A stretch of DNA of 64,000 nt from Candidatus Defluviibacillus avedoerensis (lineage in GTDB: Bacteria; Pseudomonadota; Gammaproteobacteria; Burkholderiales; Burkholderiaceae_C). A program made the translations under genes and the position numbers. How positions within the stretch are numbered: position 1 is the stretch's first letter; each line of letters starts with the position of its first letter. Of this stretch, positions 1 through 9,452 are shown piece by piece. Under the pieces are notes generated by a model, which saw only the letters and a program-made list of their open reading frames with translations, did no database searches and was not told the origin of the DNA. The stretch lies in NCBI GenBank assembly GCA_016703665.1, contig JADJBS010000008.1, positions 219,005 through 283,004 on the forward strand, given 5' to 3'.

Positions 1-1
1 G

Positions 2-154
2 CTTGAACTTCAACCCAAGGCCCAAATCGAAGGTGATGTTCACTACAAGGCACTTGAAATGCACCAAGGTGCGACGATTGCGGGTCAGTTACGTCCCATG
101 ATCATTTCAGAAGATGAAAAGCCCACACTGACATTGGCGGCAAGTAACGCATAA
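2..154 (+). CDS. Bactofilin (polymer-forming cytoskeletal protein), C-terminal end only
   Basis: The gene is cut by the left edge of the window; about 50 codons and the TAA stop remain. The visible peptide has the regular beta-helix spacing typical of bactofilins, with the phrases QIEGDVHYKALEMHQGA and GQLRPM. Bactofilins are small proteins that polymerise without nucleotide and organise cell shape or polar structures. In Burkholderiales a bactofilin gene commonly precedes erpA, which fits the next gene here. The family call is fairly firm; the N-terminal part and start are not visible. Confidence 0.8.
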   Translation, partial: LELQPKAQIEGDVHYKALEMHQGATIAGQLRPMIISEDEKPTLTLAASNA

Positions 155-211
155 CGTGTATTCCCGAGCAGTTTGCTGTACTATTTGTCACAACACATCT
201 GAAAGCAGTTC

Positions 212-577
212 ATGAGCGCCGTACTTGAAGCTATTGAAACCGAAATGCCTGCACCGATTGTCTTCACAGACAGCGCTGCAGCCAAAGTTGCAGACCTCAT
301 TGCCGAAGAAGGCAACCCTGACTTGAAGCTACGTGTCTTCGTGCAAGGCGGTGGCTGCTCCGGTTTTCAATACGGTTTTACTTTTGACGAGATCACCAAC
401 GAAGACGACACCACCATGACCAAAAATGGCGTGTCATTGTTGATTGATGCCATGAGCTATCAGTACCTCGTGGGTGCCGAGATTGACTACAAGGAAGACC
501 TGCAAGGCGCCCAGTTTGTCATCAAGAATCCCAACGCAACGACCACCTGTGGATGTGGCTCCAGCTTTTCGACCTGA
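212..577 (+). CDS. erpA: Iron-sulfur cluster insertion protein ErpA (A-type carrier)
   Basis: At 121 residues this is the usual length for an A-type Fe-S carrier, a cytoplasmic protein that delivers [4Fe-4S]/[2Fe-2S] clusters to apo-enzymes. The three conserved cysteines are present: Cys49 in GGGCSGFQYGF, and Cys113 and Cys115 in the C-terminal CGCGSSF motif. The N-terminal extension and the placement next to bactofilin and anmK match ErpA rather than IscA, since no isc genes are nearby. The start ATG lies 57 bp after the bactofilin stop. It converges with anmK, whose stop is only 11 bp beyond. Confidence 0.93.
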   Translation: MSAVLEAIETEMPAPIVFTDSAAAKVADLIAEEGNPDLKLRVFVQGGGCSGFQYGFTFDEITNEDDTTMTKNGVSLLIDAMSYQYLVGAEIDYKEDLQGAQFVIKNPNATTTCGCGSSFST

Positions 578-588
578 GCTCAAGCACA

Positions 589-1704
589 TCAGGCCGGATA
601 GAGACAACCCAGAATGCGGGAGCCTTTGGCTCCCGTTGTGCTTTTGAGCGGTATGGCTTTGCGCCGAGTCATTTGTCGGGCCAACCAAGCAAAAGCCGCT
701 GCCTCCACCTGCATTGGCGGAATCCCCCGATCACTTGTAGTTCGCACTACACATCCTGGCAAGTGGCGCTGAAGCAGCTTGATGAGATGCAGATTGAACG
801 AGCCACCGCCACAAACCAGGAGTTCAGTGGAATCCGGGGCGAAGTCCTTCACAGCGCTTGCACTAGAACGCGCGGTTAACGCACAAAGCGTTGCCTGCAC
901 ATCAGCGGGAGGGATCGGCATCGCGCTGACTTTGGCCAACTGTGCATGGAGCCAAGTGGGATTGAACAAATCGCGTCCGGTGCTCTTTGGGGGACGAAGA
1001 TTGAAATACGGATCGGACAGGAAACGACTCAGCAAATCGTCATGCACGCGACCCGTAGCAGCCCAGGCTCCCCCATCATCATAGGCATGCCCTAAATGGG
1101 CCTGACACCAGTAGTCCATCAAGGCGTTTCCAGGGCCGCAGTCAAAGCCTAACAACTTCTCCTGGTCTTGCTCAGCAGGGGGCAGGACCGTCAAATTGGA
1201 GATTCCTCCCAGATTCAGCACTGTCATGCATTCGTTGGGTCGCGAGAACATTGCCGCGTGAAAAAAAGGTGCCAGCGGAGCACCTTGCCCACCAGCCGCG
1301 ACGCAACGGCTGCGAAAATCGGCAATCACGTTGATGCCTGTCAATTCGGCCAATAACGCGGGGTTATTGAGTTGCAAGGTGTATCCGGATGCTGGCTGGT
1401 GGCGTACGGTCTGACCATGAGCCCCAATCGCCTGGATCTCGCTCGCCGTCCGTCCAGACTGAGTCAACATTTGATCCACAACGGCGCAATAGAGGTGAGC
1501 CAATGCGTTTGCTGCCAGCGCTGCCCGATGCAGTTCATCTTGTCCTGACTGGTTCAGCGCCAATAGCTCAGCCTTCAAGGCTTGGGGCATCTCCAGAGAT
1601 GCAGCCTGAATAACGCAAGGACGCTTGTCAGAGAAATCCAGCAAAACGCCGTCAACGCCGTCCATTGACGTGCCAGACATCAAGCCAGCATAGATTTCCA
1701 GCAC
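589..1704 (-). CDS. anmK: Anhydro-N-acetylmuramic acid kinase
   Basis: The 371-residue product is full length for AnmK, which opens and phosphorylates 1,6-anhydro-MurNAc to MurNAc-6-phosphate in peptidoglycan recycling. The N-terminal GLMSGTSMDGVD motif is the family signature (nucleotide-binding P-loop of the ASKHA fold). GAHGQTVRH, LNLGGISNLT and the C-terminal TGAKGSRILG segment are also characteristic. Translation starts at the ATG just before the signature. It is followed on the same strand by an M23 cell-wall peptidase gene 22 bp upstream, so both may act on murein. Function is assigned by family. Confidence 0.93.
   Translation of the reverse strand: MLEIYAGLMSGTSMDGVDGVLLDFSDKRPCVIQAASLEMPQALKAELLALNQSGQDELHRAALAANALAHLYCAVVDQMLTQSGRTASEIQAIGAHGQTVRHQPASGYTLQLNNPALLAELTGINVIADFRSRCVAAGGQGAPLAPFFHAAMFSRPNECMTVLNLGGISNLTVLPPAEQDQEKLLGFDCGPGNALMDYWCQAHLGHAYDDGGAWAATGRVHDDLLSRFLSDPYFNLRPPKSTGRDLFNPTWLHAQLAKVSAMPIPPADVQATLCALTARSSASAVKDFAPDSTELLVCGGGSFNLHLIKLLQRHLPGCVVRTTSDRGIPPMQVEAAAFAWLARQMTRRKAIPLKSTTGAKGSRILGCLYPA
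616..645 (+). terminator. Candidate erpA terminator hairpin inside the anmK 3' end
   Basis: CGGGAGCC and GGCTCCCG form a perfect 8-bp stem around a TTT loop, 39 bp after the erpA stop, followed by a short interrupted T-rich stretch. It lies within the last codons of the convergent anmK gene, so the same bases code for the AnmK tail. It could serve as a terminator for erpA. The T-tract is weak. Confidence 0.5.
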
Positions 1705-1726
1705 CCGCTATGTTCCTCGGGAGTGA

Positions 1727-3082
1727 CTACTGCATGCCGGCCACTTGCATGCTGGAGGCAGACTGCAATTCAAGCTTGGATAACTTGGCCAGTTTCTCAA
1801 AATGGGGGCGGCTCGCGGCCGATACAGGTATGGAGTCGCTTTGCCGCGCCAAGGTCAGCGGATCTTGATGGTGCCCATTGACCCGGAACTCAAAATGCAG
1901 ATGCGGACCGGTCGCCCACCCTGTCGCGCCCACAGCACCGATATGCTGACTCTGCGATACCAGTTGTCCCTTGCGAACGCCAATGCGACTCAAGTGCGCA
2001 TAAACCGTTGTATGGTTGTTGCGATGCTTGACGATCACGACATTGCCAAATCCACCTTGCACACCGGCAAACTCGACCGTTCCGTCTGCCACGCTACGCA
2101 CTGGCGTACCTGTTGGGGCGGCATAGTCCACGCCGAGATGTGCACGCCACGATTGCAAGATCGGATGGAATCGCATGCTGAAGCCACTGCTCACCCGTGA
2201 AAACTCCAAGGGTGAGGCAAGGTAGGCCTTGCGAAGGCTCTCACCGGCAGGCGTGTAATAAGCCCCTTTGGAAGCACCGGGCTCCTGAAACCACAAGGCT
2301 TGAAGCTTGCGGCCGTTATTCACAAACTCGGCGGAAATGACTTTACCCGTGCGGACCTGCTCCCCATCCGCCTGGAGGCTTTCATAGACAACAGAAAAGC
2401 GATCCCCTTTTCGCAATGCACGATGAAAATCGATGTCGCCCGAGAAAATTTCAGCCAACTGAATGGCAATGCTGTCGGGAATCCGCGCTTCATCGGTCGC
2501 AGCAAAAAGAGACGTTTGTATGCTGCCACTGGCCATGCGCACAGTGGATTGCAGCTTGGGCGTCTCCAGCTTCGATTGGAACTCGTGCCCCACTCTTTCA
2601 ACAATCAAGCGATTGAAACTGCCGCTTTCGTCTGGCACCCAACGAACCGTCAGCTTGCTCAGCTGCTTTTCTTCGGTCGATTCGGCACTGACTTGTCGGC
2701 CAACTCTGCCCCATACACTGTTGTGCACCAAGGCATCATTGCGCATGAAGGCTGCGGCCTTGGGATCATCAATGCCCAGTCGCTTCAAAAGCGTTTCGGC
2801 TGAGTCATTTGACCGGGTAACTTCGGTTCTGAACAATGGAAAGCGAACACCCTCCAATAACAGGGCCTGCGAAGACAAAGTCTGTGGTTTGACGGCTTCA
2901 AGAATATTATGTACCGGCAGATCTGCTGCATCTGGGGCCATGGATGCGACGGCGAATGCGCCGCCGCCAACCATGAGCAAAGAGGCCGCAACGACAGCCG
3001 TGATACGCTGGGGATAGCGCTGAAAGAAAGATATCAGCACATTGCCAGCCAAAATCAACTTGTCCAAATCAAGCATCTCCAA
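1727..3082 (-). CDS. M23 (LytM-type) murein endopeptidase, MepM-like, membrane-anchored
   Basis: The product has 451 residues. One hydrophobic N-terminal segment (about residues 25-48) acts as a signal anchor. A mid-region resembling the MepM/Csd3 N-terminal module follows, then a C-terminal zinc peptidase domain (about 300-425). Zinc ligands are visible: His315 and Asp319 in HLGVD, and His394 and His396 in GPHLHFEF. All are present, so it is likely an active D,D-endopeptidase that cuts peptide cross-links in the periplasm rather than a degenerate activator. It is probably co-transcribed with anmK downstream and diverges from tyrS. An alternative start two codons later is possible. Confidence 0.88.
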   Translation of the reverse strand: MEMLDLDKLILAGNVLISFFQRYPQRITAVVAASLLMVGGGAFAVASMAPDAADLPVHNILEAVKPQTLSSQALLLEGVRFPLFRTEVTRSNDSAETLLKRLGIDDPKAAAFMRNDALVHNSVWGRVGRQVSAESTEEKQLSKLTVRWVPDESGSFNRLIVERVGHEFQSKLETPKLQSTVRMASGSIQTSLFAATDEARIPDSIAIQLAEIFSGDIDFHRALRKGDRFSVVYESLQADGEQVRTGKVISAEFVNNGRKLQALWFQEPGASKGAYYTPAGESLRKAYLASPLEFSRVSSGFSMRFHPILQSWRAHLGVDYAAPTGTPVRSVADGTVEFAGVQGGFGNVVIVKHRNNHTTVYAHLSRIGVRKGQLVSQSQHIGAVGATGWATGPHLHFEFRVNGHHQDPLTLARQSDSIPVSAASRPHFEKLAKLSKLELQSASSMQVAGMQ

Positions 3083-3303
3083 GATTATTAGACCGACCTG
3101 TGCCCATCAGCCGTACAAAAACCGCGGCAACAGAGCGGGCAAAACCTGAATTTCAAGTGCACCAGATACCGGCGTTTGGTACCGCACCTGGATATCTTTC
3201 GACTCATCCGCTGCACGCGGACATAAAATCCAAGCGTGGCGTAGCTCTCCAGTATAACGGCGGGCCGTCCTAACCATGTGAAAAATTACCTAAGTCAAAC
3301 CCC

Positions 3304-4566
3304 ATGTCTGCCATTGAAAATGCACACCCCAACGTCCCTGTTGCCCTGTCGCCTGAGCTCAGCGATGGCGTTCGGTCTGCGCTCAGTGTGACGCTACGCG
3401 GATGTGACGAATTAATCCCGCAAGCTGACTGGGTCAAGAAACTCCAACGCTCGGAAAATACCGGGGTACCTTTGCGGATCAAACTGGGGCTGGATCCCAC
3501 AGCGCCTGACATCCACATCGGGCATACGGTGGTTTTGAACAAGATGCGCCAGTTGCAGGACCTGGGTCACACGGTCATTTTCTTGATTGGCGACTTCACC
3601 AGTTTGATTGGTGACCCTTCGGGCCGAAACAACACCCGTCCTCCCCTGACAGCTGAGCAGATCAAAATCAATGCAGAGACCTACTACAGGCAGGCAAGCT
3701 TGGTACTGGACCCCACCAAAACTGAAATCCGGTACAACAGCGAATGGAGCGACCCTCTGGGTGCACGAGGCATGATCCAACTGGCGGCCAAATACACGGT
3801 TGCACGCATGATGGAACGCAATGACTTTCATGATCGCTTCCATTCAGGCGCGTCGATCAGCATCCATGAATTCCTCTACCCTTTGATGCAAGGCTATGAC
3901 AGCGTTGCACTCAAAAGCGATCTGGAGTTAGGTGGTACTGATCAAAAGTTCAACCTGCTGATGGGGCGCCACCTGCAGCAAGAGTATGGACAAGAAGCGC
4001 AATGCATTCTCACCATGCCATTGCTGGAAGGTTTGGACGGCGTTGAAAAAATGTCCAAAAGCAAGAACAACTACATTGGCATCAGCGAAGACGCGAACAC
4101 TATGTTTGCCAAGGTGCTGTCGATCAGCGACACGCTGATGTGGCGTTGGTACACGCTGCTGTCCTTCCGGAGCGAAGCCGAGATTGCTGCACTGCAAGTT
4201 CAAGTCAAGGAAGGCCGCAATCCCAAAGAAGTTAAGGTCATGCTGGCGAAAGAAATCACGTCAAGATTCCACACGCAGACGGCGGCTGATATGGCAGAGC
4301 AGGATTTCAATAACCGTTCCCGAGGTGGCATTCCAGATGAAATTCCGCAAATGACGCTCGCACTGCCTGCGGAGGGCTTGGGCATCGGGCAGCTTCTCAA
4401 ACAAGCGGGACTAGCAGCATCTACAAGCGAGGCCAATCGCCTCATCGAAGGCGCAGGTGTCAGGGTTGATTCTGTGGTGATTAGCGACAAAGGCTTGCGG
4501 CTGTCCGCTGGTGTCTACGTGGTGCAGGTCGGCAAGCGCAAGTTCGCACGCATCACCCTGACCTGA
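3304..4566 (+). CDS. tyrS: Tyrosyl-tRNA synthetase
   Basis: The product has 420 residues, typical for a class I TyrRS that charges tRNA-Tyr. HIGH is at residues 71-74 and KMSKS at 249-253, both intact. A C-terminal S4 RNA-binding domain follows (about 350-420). The long N-terminal lead before the catalytic core fits the TyrZ-like subgroup. The 220-bp gap to the divergent M23 gene should contain both promoters. The stop lies 6 bp from the convergent coaX stop. Confidence 0.95.
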   Translation: MSAIENAHPNVPVALSPELSDGVRSALSVTLRGCDELIPQADWVKKLQRSENTGVPLRIKLGLDPTAPDIHIGHTVVLNKMRQLQDLGHTVIFLIGDFTSLIGDPSGRNNTRPPLTAEQIKINAETYYRQASLVLDPTKTEIRYNSEWSDPLGARGMIQLAAKYTVARMMERNDFHDRFHSGASISIHEFLYPLMQGYDSVALKSDLELGGTDQKFNLLMGRHLQQEYGQEAQCILTMPLLEGLDGVEKMSKSKNNYIGISEDANTMFAKVLSISDTLMWRWYTLLSFRSEAEIAALQVQVKEGRNPKEVKVMLAKEITSRFHTQTAADMAEQDFNNRSRGGIPDEIPQMTLALPAEGLGIGQLLKQAGLAASTSEANRLIEGAGVRVDSVVISDKGLRLSAGVYVVQVGKRKFARITLT

Positions 4567-4572
4567 TCCTGT

Positions 4573-5346
4573 TCAGGCGCCGCCACCATAGCGGTTGGCG
4601 GCAATGGTCAGCAATCCATCGAAGATCAGACTTTCTACCAGTTCAAAGGGCCTGACCATACTGGGTGCCATCTTCCAGCCAGCGCCACCCGTCATGATGC
4701 AGGCTGGCTCTATGCCACAGTGATGCTGAACATGTTGCACCATGCGCTCGACCGCGCCCGCAATGGCATACGTCCCACCGCTGGTCAATGCGTCACTGGT
4801 ATTGGTTGGGAAAGCCCGAACCTCGCCCGTCGGCACATGCAAACCAGCCGTGCCAGACACCAGGGCCTGTAGCATGATGCCGTGCCCAGGAAGAATCAGC
4901 CCCCCCAAAAACCGGCCTGAGCCGTCAACTGCTTCCACCGTCACCGCCGTGCCAACCATCACGACCACCATGGGTCGCTGGTCACCACGAGATAACAACA
5001 GCTGTCGTGCCCCAATCATCGCAATCCATCGGTCAGCCCCCAGACGAGCAGGATGGTCATAGCCGTTGATCAATCCAGCCTCTGCGGCACTTGCCATGAC
5101 CCATTGAGGCTCGATATCCCAAATCTCCAGTTGTTCCTGAACCCTTCTTTTCACCGCGTCCCCGGACACAAAACAACCCAGCATCCGCTCTGGCGCTGAC
5201 AAACTGGCCCATTCGCCATCAGCAAGTTTGTCAATGTTTTCAAGGAACACCGCGCCGTGCGACAGGGGTTGAGCCTGGGGAACAGGTTTGTCGTAAATCG
5301 CCCATTTCAGACGGGTATTACCCACATCGATGACAAGAAAGGTCAT
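4573..5346 (-). CDS. coaX: Type III pantothenate kinase
   Basis: The 257-residue product matches the ASKHA-fold type III pantothenate kinase, which phosphorylates pantothenate in the first step of CoA synthesis. The N-terminal phosphate-binding motif DVGNTRLKW and the later GADRWIAMIGA, GTAVTVEAVD and LPGHGIMLQAL segments are hallmarks. In many Burkholderiales coaX sits next to birA; here birA lies about 31 kb away, so that pairing is broken. It starts close behind a methyltransferase gene on the same strand. Confidence 0.93.
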   Translation of the reverse strand: MTFLVIDVGNTRLKWAIYDKPVPQAQPLSHGAVFLENIDKLADGEWASLSAPERMLGCFVSGDAVKRRVQEQLEIWDIEPQWVMASAAEAGLINGYDHPARLGADRWIAMIGARQLLLSRGDQRPMVVVMVGTAVTVEAVDGSGRFLGGLILPGHGIMLQALVSGTAGLHVPTGEVRAFPTNTSDALTSGGTYAIAGAVERMVQHVQHHCGIEPACIMTGGAGWKMAPSMVRPFELVESLIFDGLLTIAANRYGGGA

Positions 5347-5401
5347 TTGAAATTGTAGGAAAGAGGGGAAATAGATTGTTCAATGGATTGCGCCGAGTTC
5401 A

Positions 5402-6190
5402 TTAAGTAGTTCCACCCACTGCGTAGCAATACAAAATTGTCCGGCGCTTGTCACTCACCGCGTGCGTCTGCCGGGCACGGACGCCTGGAACGGGGAAGCT
5501 GTTGCTGATCAACAGGGCCCTGGGCGGCATCTCCTCCAAGGCTTTGATCCAAAGTTTGGGCATCGGCGCCGGTGAAAGAAACGCATAAATCACGTCATAG
5601 CTGGCAAGCGAATGCGCCCAGAAGCTACCGTACCTGATGTCCAAATTCTTCAGGCCAAAACCAAACAGCCTAGCCCAAGCCCAGGTCAATGGCGCATGCT
5701 CGTAGCCCACAAACAGGCAGTCTGGACGTAATCGCGCCAATTGCCTTAAAAGGCGACCATCTCCACAACCCAGGTCAATGAACTTAATCGACTGATGCGG
5801 GAGAAGACCCGACAAGGCTTCTACAGTCATCGAATTGCTCATGTACAGAGGCACCCTGCTGGTATCAGTGCGCCAAAACACCAGCGCCAGCAACACAAAA
5901 CCCGCGAGCCAATAACTTGGCGATATGCCGAGGTCAGCCAAGAGGTAGGCCATGGGAACAAAGCCTCCGCCAATCCACCACCACCAGCTCGGCATGCCAA
6001 TGAGCCAAGAAAGTACCGCCGCCGCAGTGCCTTGCAATCCGGCCAGTGCCAAGGGGTAAAGCACGACCGTAGGTACAACCGCAATGACCATCAAAACCGC
6101 CAGACCCGCAATCAATTGCATTGCGACTGCAAAACGTACCGGATGCTTCATAGCCCGAGCAGTCAAGTAATTTCGGATCTCTTCTTTCAA
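5402..6190 (-). CDS. Membrane-anchored class I SAM-dependent methyltransferase, substrate unknown
   Basis: The product has 262 residues. The first half is strongly hydrophobic, with about three to four predicted membrane segments (residues 18-110). The second half is a small Rossmann methyltransferase whose motif I is FIDLGCGDGR, followed by VGYEHAPLTWAWAR. The domain is short and lacks a recognisable substrate motif. The fusion of membrane helices to a minimal methyltransferase suggests a lipid, quinone or membrane-protein substrate, but this is inference. It lies 55 bp upstream of coaX on the same strand. Confidence 0.75.
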   Translation of the reverse strand: MKEEIRNYLTARAMKHPVRFAVAMQLIAGLAVLMVIAVVPTVVLYPLALAGLQGTAAAVLSWLIGMPSWWWWIGGGFVPMAYLLADLGISPSYWLAGFVLLALVFWRTDTSRVPLYMSNSMTVEALSGLLPHQSIKFIDLGCGDGRLLRQLARLRPDCLFVGYEHAPLTWAWARLFGFGLKNLDIRYGSFWAHSLASYDVIYAFLSPAPMPKLWIKALEEMPPRALLISNSFPVPGVRARQTHAVSDKRRTILYCYAVGGTT

Positions 6191-6330
6191 AAGTAGAAAT
6201 TTCCAATTCGCTAGGAAACTCGATCAGCGTCAATGAAACAAAAACAGGGAGCACATTGTCAAATTTGCCGTGGGTTTGAACTGATGATGTTGCAATATGT
6301 TATCCAATCACCGTGCACGGACCCATTTCG

Positions 6331-7644
6331 TCAGTCGGTATCTTCCACTCCCATCAGGCGTAAAGTGGCCAAGGCCATGACCTTGGCCGAATCTACTAGC
6401 TCCTGAATACCTACATATTCGTCAGGTTGATGCGCAAGGTCCAGGATCCCAGGTCCATAAGCAATGCAGTCACGCAACTTCCCAGTCCGCACAATATGCT
6501 TCTGGTCATAAGTGCCAGGACTGGAGATGTAGCGAGGTTCACGTCCTAGCACCCTTGCGATCGCTCGTGCAGTTGCATCCACAACGGGTGCATCTTGCGG
6601 CGTGGCTGTGGGAATAAAACTCATGATGTCCTTGAGTCCATAGTCAAACCCCGGACGCGTCAACTTCAGTTCGTTCAGCATGTCCACGATTTCTCTTTTC
6701 ACTGATTCAAGGCTCTCTTCGGCGATGAAACGGCGATCAATCACCGTGCGACAGCTATGTGCAACTAAAGGTGAAGGTAAATCACCGGTCGGCCAACCTC
6801 GCGCATCTGTTGAGTAGTGCTGAGCCATTTGGCCACCGTGAATGCTGTTGACATTGACAGTTGACACACGTGCCCCTGGAGGCTCCACAGGTTCTTGGGT
6901 TCGCCTTTGATTTAACTTGGGCTGCAATTGGGTTTCCAGTAGATGCAGGAATGCTCCCATGTGATTGATTGCACTGTCGCCCAGGAACGGCATAGAGCCA
7001 TGCGCAATGCGGCCTTTGGTCTCCACCTCGGCCCACCACACGCCTCGATGTCCCAGACAAATACGGTCAACTCCTAACGGTTCAGGAATAATTACATGGT
7101 GAACTTTGGGCCGACTGAAATAGCCCAACCCGGCCAAATAACCCACTCCACCAAACCCGCCGGATTCTTCATCTACCGTACCGCTTATCTCAAGTGCACC
7201 AGGCAATGCCACACCCATTTCCAGCAAAGCTTCACAAGCGATCACACTGGACGCCAGGCCGCCTTTCATGTCGCAAGTCCCACGACCATAGACCTTGCCA
7301 TCACGAACCTCAGCAGCAAAGGGGGCCATCGACCAACCCGGGCCAGGTTCCACCACATCGATGTGGCTATTGAAGTGAACACACTCGCCGTCCGACGAAC
7401 CTTCATACCTGGCCACCACGTTGACCCTTGGGTACATATCGTGATCTCCGGGGGCACCTTTTGACCGGATGTATTCCACCGAAAATCCGCGCTTTGCCAG
7501 TCGTTCGCCCAAAAAACGGGCGCAAGCTTCGTAAGCGTCGCCTGGCGGATTGACAGTAGGGATTCGGACTAGTGCTTGTGTCAGCGAGGTCAACTCATCG
7601 CGTTTGCCTTCGATTCGTTGCAGGATCGCGTCGATATTCTTCAT
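6331..7644 (-). CDS. M20-family ArgE/DapE-type deacylase
   Basis: The product has 437 residues with the zinc-peptidase fold of the ArgE/DapE/ACY1 family. Metal-binding motifs are visible: HFNSHIDVVEPG (first His and Asp), GRGTCDMKGG (bridging Asp) and the TVDEESGG glutamates. The closing motif PGTYDQKH provides a late histidine. Members hydrolyse N-acyl amino acids, so this may be an acetylornithine deacetylase-like enzyme, but substrate cannot be read from sequence. The rhodanese gene is 3 bp upstream, so the two are likely co-transcribed. Confidence 0.85.
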   Translation of the reverse strand: MKNIDAILQRIEGKRDELTSLTQALVRIPTVNPPGDAYEACARFLGERLAKRGFSVEYIRSKGAPGDHDMYPRVNVVARYEGSSDGECVHFNSHIDVVEPGPGWSMAPFAAEVRDGKVYGRGTCDMKGGLASSVIACEALLEMGVALPGALEISGTVDEESGGFGGVGYLAGLGYFSRPKVHHVIIPEPLGVDRICLGHRGVWWAEVETKGRIAHGSMPFLGDSAINHMGAFLHLLETQLQPKLNQRRTQEPVEPPGARVSTVNVNSIHGGQMAQHYSTDARGWPTGDLPSPLVAHSCRTVIDRRFIAEESLESVKREIVDMLNELKLTRPGFDYGLKDIMSFIPTATPQDAPVVDATARAIARVLGREPRYISSPGTYDQKHIVRTGKLRDCIAYGPGILDLAHQPDEYVGIQELVDSAKVMALATLRLMGVEDTD

Positions 7645-7647
7645 GGC

Positions 7648-8076
7648 TTAGCTCTGCCGCCAAGGCAGACGGCGCATCCGCCAACCGCCAGTTAGTCCAC
7701 GATGTCCATGTTCATCAGCATCACCCTCAAACCCTTCAAGAATGTTATAGGCCTCCAGGCCCAACTCTGTCGCGCGCTTTGCGGCAGCCACTGATCGAAT
7801 ACCGCTGCGGCAAAGTAAGACAGCCCGCACGCCTGACGGTACCGCGGCTTGAATTTCGATGTCGAAATCCGGGTTCATCGCCATGCCAGGCCATTGTTTC
7901 CAGGCCACTGCCAGGGCCCCCGGTACGCCGCCAACCCACTCGCGCTCCGCGTCAGATCGGACATCCACCAGCACCGCCTTACCCGCCAGCACCCAGGCGT
8001 GCGCCAGTGCTGGGGTCAAGTCACCTGCATAGCCTGTGGCAGGACGCACTTCCATTGTCGTATCAGAAATTGACAT
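7648..8076 (-). CDS. Rhodanese-like domain protein
   Basis: This is a single rhodanese domain with the active-site loop LLCRSGIRS, so the catalytic cysteine is present. Such proteins transfer sulfane sulfur. I place the start at the ATG at 8076, just before the domain (SISDTTMEV). An in-frame ATG at 8163 would add a 29-residue unstructured lead. It is tightly coupled to the downstream M20 deacylase gene. The physiological acceptor is unknown. Confidence 0.8.
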   Translation of the reverse strand: MSISDTTMEVRPATGYAGDLTPALAHAWVLAGKAVLVDVRSDAEREWVGGVPGALAVAWKQWPGMAMNPDFDIEIQAAVPSGVRAVLLCRSGIRSVAAAKRATELGLEAYNILEGFEGDADEHGHRGLTGGWRMRRLPWRQS

Positions 8077-8459
8077 GTTCATCCCATTCATGTGGAGCCC
8101 AAAATTTGCGTAGGACGCTGCGTCACCAACCAGCTCGGGCAGCCTAGGAGTTTTGTGCACCATCGTGCAGAGAATTCGAATCAGTATATCGTTTCAGTCG
8201 TGTCTCAATGTTCTCACAACAGGGTTTTGTAAGTGAATGATTTACTTACCGAATTCAGCTATTGGTCTGGTCTCAAATTGAACGTCGGGCGTCAGACTTG
8301 AGGCCTTTGCACGATAGCGCGAAGGATCGAATGTACCAAGGCGAGTTCATGTTTTCTCACTTCATGGGCTACCTGCTCGTGAGCACCTTTTGGCGTTGTG
8401 TCATTTTTAGGATTGGCAAATTTGCCGTGTGCGCATCATTTGGCCGTAGGACACATCCA
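8077..8459. other. Intergenic region between the Bug receptor and rhodanese genes
   Basis: About 380 bp with no convincing coding sequence. It should hold the promoter of the rhodanese/deacylase pair and the 3' end of the Bug operon. A perfect 12-bp palindrome GGCAAATTTGCC is at 8415-8426. The same CAAATTTGCCGTG string also occurs at 6260-6272 upstream of the methyltransferase gene. No terminator with a clear T-tract was found. Confidence 0.5.
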
Positions 8460-9428
8460 TTACTCCAGTGTAATCTTCGCCCCCTTGATGACCTGACCCC
8501 AGTAGTCAAGTTCCTTGCGCGTGAAGTCGCCCAGTTGTTGCGTGCTCATTTGCTCCACATCGGTGCCTGAATCCTCCGCCTTCTTGCGCGTGTCGGCCGC
8601 AACCAGGATTTTGTTGACTTCGGTATTCAAGAGCTGAACGATATCGGCAGGTGTTCCGGCTGGCGCATACAGTGCAAACCACGAATCCAGCTCATACGAT
8701 TTCAGGCCAGACTCTGTCGCCGTCGGCACATTAGGCAAGGACGACAGCCGTTTTTTGCTGGTCACGGCGATGCCTTTGAGCTTGCCTGCCTGTATCTGGC
8801 TGACCACACCTGCGGGTGTGGTGATGAACATATCCACCTGCCCACCCATCAAGTCCTGCACGGCGGGGCCAGAGCCGCGGTAGGGGATGTGCGTGATGAA
8901 GGTGCCCGTGAGCTGCTTGAACAGCTCGCCTGCAATGTGCTGGATGCTGCCGTTGCCGCTGGACGCATAGTTGAGCTTGCCTGGGTTGGCTTTGCAGTAA
9001 GCAATCAACTCTTGCAGGTTGTTGGCAGGTACCTTGGGGCTGAGTGTGATCACTTGTGGCGCACGCGTCATCATGGCCACGGGGGCAAAGTCCTTGATCG
9101 GGTCCCACCCTGCTTGCTTGAACAGGTGTGGGTTGCCAACGTGGTAGCCACTGTAAGACACCAACAGGGTGTAGCCGTCTGGCTTGGCGCGGGCTACCAG
9201 TTGATTGCCGATGTTGCCAGATGCGCCCGGTTTGTTGTCCACCACCACGGCTTGACCAAGTGCCTTGGAAAGCGGCTCGACGATCAAGCGCGCGGTGAAG
9301 TCTGTGGAGCCCCCAGGTGCGGTGGGGACGATCAGCGTGATGGTTCGCTGGGGGTACTTGCCTTGCGCCATCAGGTGCGGTGCTGTCAAAGCACTTAGGC
9401 CAGCGGCGATGAGTTGTCTGCGTTGCAT
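8460..9428 (-). CDS. Bug-family tripartite tricarboxylate transporter substrate-binding protein
   Basis: This 322-residue periplasmic receptor belongs to the Bug/TctC family, expanded in Burkholderiales. An N-terminal signal (MQRRQLIAAGLSALTAPHLMA) is followed by the core with YPQRTITLIVPTAPGGSTD and the NKPGASGNIG loop that binds carboxylates. No TctA/TctB membrane genes are nearby, as is usual for Bug genes. Position at the end of a CoA-transferase/lyase operon suggests it binds a carboxylic acid that feeds those enzymes. The ligand is unknown. Confidence 0.9.
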   Translation of the reverse strand: MQRRQLIAAGLSALTAPHLMAQGKYPQRTITLIVPTAPGGSTDFTARLIVEPLSKALGQAVVVDNKPGASGNIGNQLVARAKPDGYTLLVSYSGYHVGNPHLFKQAGWDPIKDFAPVAMMTRAPQVITLSPKVPANNLQELIAYCKANPGKLNYASSGNGSIQHIAGELFKQLTGTFITHIPYRGSGPAVQDLMGGQVDMFITTPAGVVSQIQAGKLKGIAVTSKKRLSSLPNVPTATESGLKSYELDSWFALYAPAGTPADIVQLLNTEVNKILVAADTRKKAEDSGTDVEQMSTQQLGDFTRKELDYWGQVIKGAKITLE

Positions 9429-9452
9429 GTCTGTCTCCGAAAAATTGGGTGT

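Noticed and set aside
8415..8426. Palindrome GGCAAATTTGCC as a regulator site
   Set aside because: A single 12-bp palindrome with one partial copy at 6260 and no linked regulator; too weak to assign.
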